Below, one piece after another: positions 55,601 to 64,000 of a DNA stretch of 64,000 bases. Source of the stretch: Polytrichum commune. Taxonomy: Eukaryota; Streptophyta; Polytrichopsida; Polytrichales; Polytrichaceae. Under the pieces are notes generated by a model. That model saw nothing but the letters and a program-made list of their open reading frames with translations, searched no databases and was not told the origin of the DNA. The stretch lies in assembly GCA_950295325.1 (NCBI GenBank), contig OX485808.1, positions 29,966,527-30,030,526 on the forward strand, read 5' to 3'. The position numbers and the translations under genes are program-made. Each line of letters starts with the position of its first letter. Position 1 is the first letter of the stretch.

Positions 55601-56049
55601 TAATGTATTGTTGAAATTGTACTGATGGTTAACAACTTTTCCAACCAGCCGGAGGATATGAAACACATAATTTGTATAAACTCCTGATGGAGGCCACAGT
55701 CACTTTTCTCGTAGGTTTTGGAGTTCTTATGAATATTTCATCCATTACGGAAGTGAAGATTCTTGTACTCATTAAATGGCCATATGGGATGTCTGACATA
55801 TATCTAACCTAGAATATTTTTTTAATTCATTCTTCATGAATGTTCCAATTGGTTTCATGTATATGAAGAATGGGTTTAACTTCATAAATAGTCAACTTTG
55901 ATTTTTATTTATTTTTTGCTGAAAAGGCCATCCAAATTTCTCAATCCCTATCGATGACATCCAGAGGCTCAAAAAATGGGATCTCTTACACGTATAAGGG
56001 TCAAGGGAAGTGGGCTTACTTCAATTACGTATCTTAATCGAACATTCAA
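55601..56049. other. No gene recognised
   Basis: Possibly intronic. No exon can be supported. Confidence 0.35.
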
Positions 56050-56880
56050 TCAAACTTTTCCTTGGGAAAATGGTGTCACTTGCCATTCAGAACTACTCAT
56101 TGCTCTAAATTGTTACAAAGAGTGGAAGGTTTCCGCAAGTAAAGTCGTTAATGTTTTTACATTGTGCAAACACCTTATTTGAGCTTTGCTACATAGATTA
56201 TCCCCAATCAGTGCATGCGACTATTCGAAATTACACAGTGCAATTACATCTTACTCGGGAGAATACTTTTTACTAGAAAAGGTTCAGTACAATAAGTTGT
56301 TCAAACATTATTGAACATAAATGACTTTGCTCAGTAGAATATTGCAATCGCATTAAATAGTTATAGCATTACGTAATTCCGCATACTAACACACAGTAAT
56401 TGCGATAACCAGTGTGGTAAGAAAGGAATTATATTTTGAACATTTTATAGCCTTGCATGACTCTGAATAGTATGGTACACTTAAAAACCCATAAACGGTG
56501 CAGGGACCACCAAGCCGCATTTGTTCCATTTGCATAAGTGAAGGAACGTGATCTTCTTCCGCAGTGGCTTGGTGGGTTTGAGTGGGCAAGGTAGCAGGGG
56601 CGCTTGCTTGGCCCTACTTCGTCGGCGCTCGTGTCCCCAAAATTTTCCTAATGGGGGGAGGTTATAGATTCTATAAGCTAAGAATTTCGACACACTCAAA
56701 GCGGGTCCTGCCACTCTTGTGTTATCCTGGTATTGCACTACTAATTGTGCTACCTTGTGAGCTTGCTTTCCGGTGCGAATAAGCTTAATAAGTACCGACA
56801 ATTTCATTGTGTGTTGGGAGAAGGTGTCAAGGGTTGTTAAAACTATGTGGCGGACGAGGGTCCACCCAAGCACATTGTCA
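56050..56880. repeat. Dispersed ~830-bp repeat, copy 2
   Basis: Homologue of 50,425-51,260 in the same orientation, including the embedded MITE at 56,198-56,408. Confidence 0.8.
56198..56408. mobile_element. MITE family B, copy 3
   Basis: Ends TTATCCCCAATCAGTGCATG and CAGTAATTGCGATAA are degenerate inverted repeats. It sits at the same place in the 830-bp repeat as copy 1, so it was already inside before that repeat spread. Confidence 0.75.
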
Positions 56881-57857
56881 ACCAAGGAGCCCTCGGCCCA
56901 AGTCGTGGGGCCCCACGATGAATAATAAAAACCCCCCAAAAAATGGTGGTCTATGAATGACACACTTCAAAACTTTAAAACATTAATCACTTTGATTCCA
57001 AAATTAACAAGGCGAACTCTAATGGTTGTTAGATTGAATTTGGCCAGATTTAGTTATTATTATACACAGAAGCAGATTGGTGATATAAAGAAACCCAATG
57101 ATGTAAAGAAACCCATTCAAGATCAAGTCCATCTTATGGCAACCAAATAAACAATTTGGCCAGTTGTTGTACAAGAATGTTCTACTAGGTGTAAGACAGA
57201 AATACAAAGAACGGTGGAATTAAACTGATTTGGCCAGAAAGTGTGGCTTGAAATTTGTGCAAGATTTCTTCAATGATGGAGTAGAGGAAATGACGAGGAA
57301 TGCAAGTTGTTTGTAATTTTATTCCCTTTAAATAATTAGTTAGATTTTTTCAAAGAGGCAAGCAAATCAAACTCCGTACTTGTATAATAGGGTCTCCCCA
57401 ATTTGAGCATCAAAATTTGGTCTATGTTGTTGTTGGGTTGCATTTGTCAACATTTGTGATCTTCAGGATTTGAGTTATATGTGAAGTCGAAGATCATTTG
57501 TTGTGGTGCGGTTGATTTGGTTGTGGTGCGGTGCGGTGATCAATCTTTAGAGTTGGACTTGTACATGGAGGTGAGTGTGGAAAGGAAAGCGCATTGTGTT
57601 GGCAAGGTTGGAGAGGACTGCCAATGTGCTCTCGACCGGAACGGGGGTGGATGTGTAGGTTGTTGTGCTCTACACGAGTTGACGGTCTCATGCACTTATA
57701 TGTCTCAAATGGTTGTGGTTACATGTATTGTTACAAACGTTGAATTTCTTCGAGCATCGGGTGGGGGATGGGGTCCTTAGAAGTTGCTTGTTGATGATGT
57801 GCGTCTGTTTCTAATGGAGTTGGCATGTCAAGGTTTATGAACCAATATGAGGAAGTT
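56881..57857. other. No gene recognised
   Basis: A 99-codon plus-strand frame (57,481-57,780) is Cys/Val/Gly-rich with no known motif. I do not support it as a gene. Confidence 0.3.
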
Positions 57858-58610
57858 TTAGGGTTCTTTGAGTGGAAGTGGATGTGCCAAGATCCTTGTA
57901 TGACATGACTTAGGGGGGGGTTTCATCTCTGTTTTTTAAAACCGTAGTTACTCTTGCCTTTGAGTATATGTGATACTCTTCTTTCTCTCTATTATGGCAG
58001 TACAAAAGTGTCCGAGGGGGTTTAGATCATTTCATGCGAGGACAAAGACCTAGTCTTCCCAAAGTTGTAAGGGGAGCGAGGAAACGGGCTCCCCTACTTT
58101 TTTACTCACATGTAGATGATTCGAAATTATTCCATGATTTGAACACTCAAATTGTATACTTCAAGTCTGCTTCCACACACCTAAGCGAGGACTTCAAGCC
58201 TGGAGGACAATTCCTATAGAAAATGTCATATCTCGAAATCATCGCACTGCAGTCACTTTAAAAATTAGTAGTGATGAGGACATGGTTCACAAGGCTATAG
58301 ATAGAGTAGCGTGTCGATGGGAAGATTGTATTGCTTTTCTTATAGAATGATTGATTGCAATGATTGAGGCTATGTAAATTTGTTTTTAATGTCTTCCTGA
58401 TGTGGGTTTCACAAATCCTTCTTTGGTTTATTGAATTCGTGATGGCTGACATGTACTTTCAAGAGCTGATATCATTGGTTGTGCAGGAAGCCAACAATGA
58501 AATAGCATGAATTGAAATGGTCCAAGTTTGAAGCAATTTGATACTTTCTTGCGTTTAGTGAAAAGGGATTTCTTTTGATTACATAAGAGACTACTCGTGA
58601 GGCCTTTTCC
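57858..58610. repeat. Diverged repeat module C, copy 1
   Basis: Matches 59,688-60,438 at an offset of 1,830 bp. Shared: GGGTTCTTTGAGTGGAAGTG, ACAAAAGTGTCCGAGGGGGT, ATATCTCGAAATCATCGCAC and GAAGCCAACAATGAA. Frames are broken in both copies. Confidence 0.8.
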
Positions 58611-59045
58611 GTCGAGCAACGCTGGTCATGACCACGGGTTAAAGTGACTAGTTTGGATTGCCTCTCAGGTTGATGATGATGGTTTGGCAACCTGCAAAAA
58701 TATAGAGAAAAATCTGTTCTTGTACGATGTTTAATCGGAAATCTACTATCGGAGCACTTTGTTTGTCATCGGTGCGGGTGGCCTTGGAAATGCAGTTTGG
58801 GCTACAACTCGTGGGCTCAGGTGGGTTTTGTTCTTGTGTGGATTTAGTGTAGCTTGGTGAGGGCTGTGGAGTAAGCAAATATGAATCAGGGGTTGGTGTG
58901 TTTTGTTATGTGGTCGGGTTGGGGTGGAGCTTCTATAGGGATGAATGAAGGAAAGGTCGTATCTAATGGGGTTTTGGTCAACGCCAAGAAAAATGTTTTG
59001 TAAGTGTCTTGAAAAAGTTGGGATCTACTTGGTTTCTTGTTAATT

Positions 59046-59230
59046 GTTTAGACATTTGTAGAGAGGATGTATGCTTTGTTGGTAGAAATTTGCATTCTAA
59101 ACGCCTACTCGCTATAATCATGCGTTGAGTCCATTTTCTTTGCCCAAAGGCAGACTTTTCAAATTGTTTTTTGTTCTTGCTTACAGTAATGTGACAGTTC
59201 CCTGGGGCCATTCATCGTAGCAACGCCTAG
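59046..59230. repeat. Diverged repeat module D, copy 1
   Basis: Shares GTTTAGACATTTGT, AATTTGCATTCT, GCCCAAAGGCA and TCATCGTA with 61,955-62,140. Confidence 0.65.
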
Positions 59231-59687
59231 TCAATACCTATCTGTTTTAAAGCTTTCCTCGCAAGTGACTGCAAGCGTGTATGTAGGAAGTTCAAAGCGG
59301 ATTGCAGACTCCTGAAGAAAGTGATTTTATGGACATTTGTGAATTTTGTGTCTCCCTAATTTTGTTACTTCATCTAATGCTCGTAACTTAATTGTGTTCT
59401 TGATTGAGTTGTGGCCATGGCCAGTCAGTGACACGTGGAGTATGAAGCATGTTGTTGAGTAGACTTGATTCGATTGAATGTATTTGAATCCACTGCACTG
59501 TGAATTGTGTAAGATAGGACACTGATTTGTTACAAGGATCTTCGAAATTGTACAATCCATAGCATGTTTGGAAGCTCACACCTCTACAATTTAGTTTGTT
59601 CCTCTCAACCTTGAACCGTTTATTGTTCACTTGGTTTTTTTTTATAAGTGTGTTGTATTGACATGAAATCAATCAACTCTAGGGCGT

Positions 59688-60438
59688 TTAGGGTTCTTTG
59701 AGTGGAAGTGGATGTGCCAAAATCCTCGTATGACATGACTTATCTGCAAACTGTTTCTCGGTTTCTTAGAACAGTTGGTACCCTTGCCTTCAAATATGCG
59801 ATACTCTTCGTTCTCTCTAGTATTCAGGTGGTACAAAAGTGTCCGAGGGGGTTTAGACCATTACACGACCTCCTCTTACCGAAGTTGTCGGGATAGTGAG
59901 GAAATGAGCTCCCTTGCTTTTTGTACTCACTCATGCAGATGACTGGAAATTTTTGCACAGTTTGAACACTCAAAATGCATACTTTTAAGTTTGCTTCCAC
60001 ACATTTGAGTGAGAAAGACTTCAAGCCCGGAGGATAGTTCATGTAGAAAGTGTTATATCTCGAAATCATCGCACTGTTGTCACTCGAAAAAATTAGTAGT
60101 GATGATGACATGGTTCACGAGGCTCTAGATAGAATAGGGTGTGGATGGGAAGTTTGTATTGCTCTTCTTACAAAATGATGGATTGCAATGATTGAAGATG
60201 CCCAAATTCGTTTCAAATATCTCCCCGATGTGGATTTCATAGATCCTTGTCGGGAATATTGAAGTTGTGATTGCTGATGTGTATTTTCAGGGGTTAGGAT
60301 CATTGGTTGTTGAGGAAGCCAACAATGAATGTTGGAATAGGGGTGTTCCAACTTTGAAGCAACTTGATACTTTCTTGTATTTAGCAAAAGGGTACTTCTC
60401 TTGATCAGGTGAGAGCCTATTCATGGGGTCCTTTTAAT
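59688..60438. repeat. Diverged repeat module C, copy 2
   Basis: Homologue of 57,858-58,610, same orientation. Short protein-like strings remain (VQKCPRGFRPLHDLLLPKLS, EEANNECWNRGVPTLKQLDT) between stops. I do not recognise the source protein. Confidence 0.8.
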
Positions 60439-61954
60439 GGAGATATAAATTTCAACGTACATTCACAGGTGATTGTTCATCGTCGTATGAGTATCAATAA
60501 TGGAGGCATTTACTATATGCTAGCCGAATGTTGCAACTAAATTTTTTTGCATCTAATGATGTCTTCCAGGTATACATTTTCAGTCATCACGGTTGTGAAC
60601 ATCATTGTACATCCCAAGGGTCGTACGCTTCTTTGGGAAGGGAGCAAAGTTGTCGCAAACAATTATACTCTTGTAAGTGGTGTTGAAGGAGATGGCGCCG
60701 GACTACAAGGTGAGCATTTCTAGACCTCAAGACTTATGACGTGTTTGTTAGTTCCAAATCATTTGAAATGTATGTAACCATTTTGGTTCAATCGTTTACT
60801 CGTCTGGTTCGTGCTTTGGTTGATGCTCACAAACAAGTTATGGAGTAAGGAAATCGTTGGTGGTACTTCATGCAATGTTGTGACGGTGCACAACTATAAC
60901 AAATGCTTGTCGGCTAGTTGCGCAACAATATGTAATAATGCTATTGCTTGTAGAAACCATTATGTATCAATGTCATAGGTTGGAAAACTTCCTCATAGAT
61001 GCTCGATGAAATAGGCTCACTAGTGCAATCTTTTGAATACTGTGATTTGTTTTGTTCATTTGGGGTTTGAAGTCATTGGGAAAGCATCAAGCTCAACTAT
61101 TTGAACAACTTTATGTGTATTCTCCATGTGAGGATATCCTATATTGTAGATAATAGGGTTTAATATGCTAAGCATGAATTTAAATAGTAATCTTCTTGCT
61201 TATATCCCTCGTAATTCATTGTATGGGATGGTTTCATCTATCATTACATTCATTATTACAATAATAGTATTGGTTTTGAACATTTATGAAAAGTTTGGAA
61301 GTTGATGATGGTCAAATTGATTAGCCATTTATTGCAGTGGAAAGATCCACAAGCCTTGTTGAGGGGAGATTTTGCATTGTGCATGAATTGAATTTCTAGG
61401 CAAGGAGATGGGACAAGTCAAACGGTAGGAAGATCATTCCACCATGCAATAAGGTCATTGATAACCAATAATATATTATATGTTGAGCTCGTGCAAGAGT
61501 GAACCCAATTGTAGAAGTTTGATGTTTTGGCACATACAATTCCAGAGAGCACACCATTGTGTTGTCTCCTATAATTTTGTTGAAAGTTAGAGTGGTGCTC
61601 ATGCTAATAGGAGTTTGTAATGTCGGTATTCTATGAATATGTGGTCATGTTGTTGTCACTTGTCCCTTGAAGGTGTGGTAGAAAATGATATATTAAGTTA
61701 TTGGAATTGTGCATTCCAACATTCCTAGACATGGTCACTAGGCGTTATCAACAAGAATGTGTGCTCATCGTTTTTGGACATTCATGTCTTGAGAATGCGG
61801 ACACTAGAAGCTCTTTGTGCTCTATCTTCACTTCTTTGTCTTTGACAATTTGTTTGAATTGTGTTGAAGTTAAATCATTTTGGTATGATATTCTCTTATG
61901 TGTATATTATATTCGGGATCTATGTGGGTTGTGCACCTTTGTTTGTCCTAGGTA
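60439..61954. other. No gene recognised
   Basis: Possibly part of the same diverged repeat cluster; no intact frame. Words near 60,880-60,970 recur weakly near 62,215-62,320. Confidence 0.35.
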
Positions 61955-62140
61955 GTTTAGACATTTGTGGAGATGACAGGTGTTCTTGGTGAGTGCAAAT
62001 TTGCATTCTTAGCTGCTAGAATGTTGCTCGAGTCAGTTTTTTTGGCCCAAAGGCAAACCTATCGGTTTTAAGTTGTTCATGGGCATAATTTTGTTACAAA
62101 TTCTCTAGGGTTGGTCATCGTAATATCTTTGATACCCTCA
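61955..62140. repeat. Diverged repeat module D, copy 2
   Basis: Homologue of 59,046-59,230 in the same orientation. Confidence 0.65.
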
Positions 62141-64000
62141 CAGTCAAGCTCCTCTCATGTTGTAAACTCATGTTGCCCTCAAACAAGCTAGGAATAAGGA
62201 TCTTGTAACATTGTTATCTTCATGTAATGTTGTGATGTTGGAGAAGCAAAATCGAATAGTTGTCATCTAGATGGGGAATTACCTATAATTATGTTATTGC
62301 TTGAAAAAATATTATGTATCATCGAAAGTGGTTGTAAGATTGAGTCCCAAACCAATTGTAAGTAGGAGTTTGCAAGTGTAGATGTTTAAAAAACTTGAAT
62401 GGTTGAATCAAATCCCATGTGTTTAACCTTTAAAGGACGAAGAGGGATTGACGTACGACCTATATGCATAATTTTTTTTTGTTTCTCTTGGAATATGAAA
62501 CATAATAACATTTTTATCTTTAGTGGTTTGAAACTTTACATAGCAATTATCTAATGTAAGAGAAGAAAAAGAATAAATTTTATATGCAACATTGATGATT
62601 AGCATACGTATTATATATATCCTGCCACAATGTGTATTTGAACCAATTTCATCACAACATACTTCAAAAGTGCATTTGAAGAGAGAATTACATAGGATCG
62701 TTTGTAAAACAATCGTCCAAAAATGCATGTATGTAATTTAAACACACGTTTTTGTGCATGGGGGTTGAGGTGTTGACTTGCGATACCAAGTTACTATGGT
62801 AAAGTCAAATTTCACTTCAACAAGTGGATCTAGGTAAGTGTACATGCTATTGTGAAGACTAGGATGTAAGATGTTTTTTTAATATTACTAACAATGATCT
62901 TGTTACTTATTTACCAATAGAATATTTTCTTGTAGCAATTTTAGTCCAATATGACATTCAATATTACAATATTTGTAATATATTCATGACATGTTGGGGG
63001 ATTAATATTGTCACATTGATGAGCCAATTTAGTGTAGTTGAAATCCTAAGCTAGAAATGTTCTTAGGAAGTTAGAGGAAGTCATCTGGTAGGATGATCGT
63101 TCCACCTTGCAACATGTTCTCTTTGAACTAAGAATTCAAGATTTGTCGAGCAAATACAAACTATAGAATAAACAACACTAGGTAGACATTGTGCAAAGCT
63201 AGCCAGTGATGACCAACTTGATAATCTACAATAATAGTGTCTTTGAGACATAGATATATACACATTGTGACATAGTGGGCGAACATTTAGAGGTAGGCAT
63301 GTGTATATTGCAAGAAGAGGGATTTATTGATAGAATCAAATAGAGTGCACATTATGCTTGTTGAAGTTGAATTGCTATCTCAACGACAATGGTTTGTCTT
63401 AACCATTCATGCTAAGTGCCTCTTGTTTGACATGTTTGGTTTGGCTTAAATGTCTATGTATGGCCTAAATTAATAACTTATGTTTCGTCATTAAACGTTG
63501 TCAGGGAAGGAATAATATGCATCAATAGTTGTAAATCTTTGATTATGTTTGTTGATTACATTGTTGTAGTTCTTGAAGAAAAGGTGAATTGTGTAGTTCA
63601 CCTCTCAGTTTTGAAATTTTGTTCATTGAGTTGTGTACATTGTGTCTTGTCAAGGTTAACAATGTGAGTTGTCATGTGGAAGCGGCTAAAGCTTTAAAGG
63701 AGAATTGTCATTGTAGAATGAACTATAATTGTATGTGTTCATTTGAGCATATTGTATTGATTTCAATTTGAAGAGGTTGTGGTTGGTACGTTGAATATCA
63801 TTCACTAGCTTTTTTGTAAATATGAACATTTGAGGTTCTAGTTTTGCTTAGCTTGAGGACGCTTGTAGTTTTATTCTCGTCAAAGAATGAAAATAATATT
63901 CCTTTTGGTCTTGCTTATTGGAATATTAAATATTTTATTGATTTGTGATGTTTTGTGTATAATTTAGTAGAAATATATGCAAAGTATGTTTTGATGGAAA
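62141..64000. other. No gene recognised
   Basis: AT-rich sequence. A weak echo of 61,370-61,450 is seen at 63,055-63,120 (GTAGGA.GATC.TTCCACC.TGCAA). No gene is supported to the window end. Confidence 0.35.

Noticed and set aside
60585-60670. Possible exon between a TTTCAG acceptor and a GTAAGT donor
   Set aside because: One frame is open (VITVVNIIVHPKGRTLLWEG) but it is short, unrecognised and lacks neighbouring exons.

Overview
The window is repeat-rich nuclear DNA of a land plant. This rests on plant-type Ty3/gypsy retrotransposons with a tRNA-Arg-like primer-binding site, a LINE with a plant-style RNase H, several MITE/hAT families, spliceosomal introns and (CT)n-rich 5' gene ends. I cannot name the species. 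No bacterial, organellar, rRNA or convincing tRNA gene is seen.

Layout. (1) 0.38-4.06 kb, minus strand: a decayed four-exon gene resembling plant Ptta/En/Spm (Transposase_24-like) proteins. All three exon junctions keep phase; the damage is three stops and one frameshift. Its introns and 3' flank hold clusters of a CATAGTAATGT-type motif. (2) About 6.3-13.4 kb plus 17.45-18.5 kb, minus strand: an old gypsy element, with an integrase remnant, an intact 846-codon extra ORF, a polypurine tract and diverged LTRs. Its non-coding parts carry more than 40 copies of a near-palindromic motif, GRCTATAGYCTT. (3) 13.44-17.45 kb: two LTRs of another gypsy family, head to tail. One is split by a 1,268-bp hAT-type element (perfect 8-bp target duplication) that carries a GC-rich minisatellite. 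(4) 20.34-22.22 kb: a solo LTR with a perfect 5-bp target duplication. (5) 22.84-24.08 kb: a 350-360-bp tandem repeat with a strong hairpin.

(6) 25.60-36.80 kb: a young, structurally complete gypsy element with 2,118-bp LTRs (five mismatches noticed) and an uninterrupted 2,079-codon gag-pol on the minus strand. The primer-binding-site-like sequence lies beside the left LTR, on the plus strand. The polarity of the replication signals therefore conflicts with that of gag-pol. (7) 39.59-40.96 kb: a large imperfect inverted repeat. (8) 42.26-42.73, 43.60, 51.42, 50.59, 53.65 and 56.20 kb: MITEs, some with target duplications. (9) 46.09-50.26 kb: a decayed LINE on the plus strand with endonuclease, RNase H and zinc-knuckle remnants but no visible reverse transcriptase, interrupted by a 349-bp element with an 8-bp target duplication. 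(10) 54.0-55.6 kb: a CpG-rich, (CT)n-bearing 5' gene end, of which about 660 bp is tandemly duplicated. Beyond it, up to 63.8 kb, are diverged repeat modules without recognisable coding sequence.

Most of the window is therefore a record of nested transposition. The parts most worth testing are the motif-laden retroelement with its extra ORF and the young element with antisense gag-pol.
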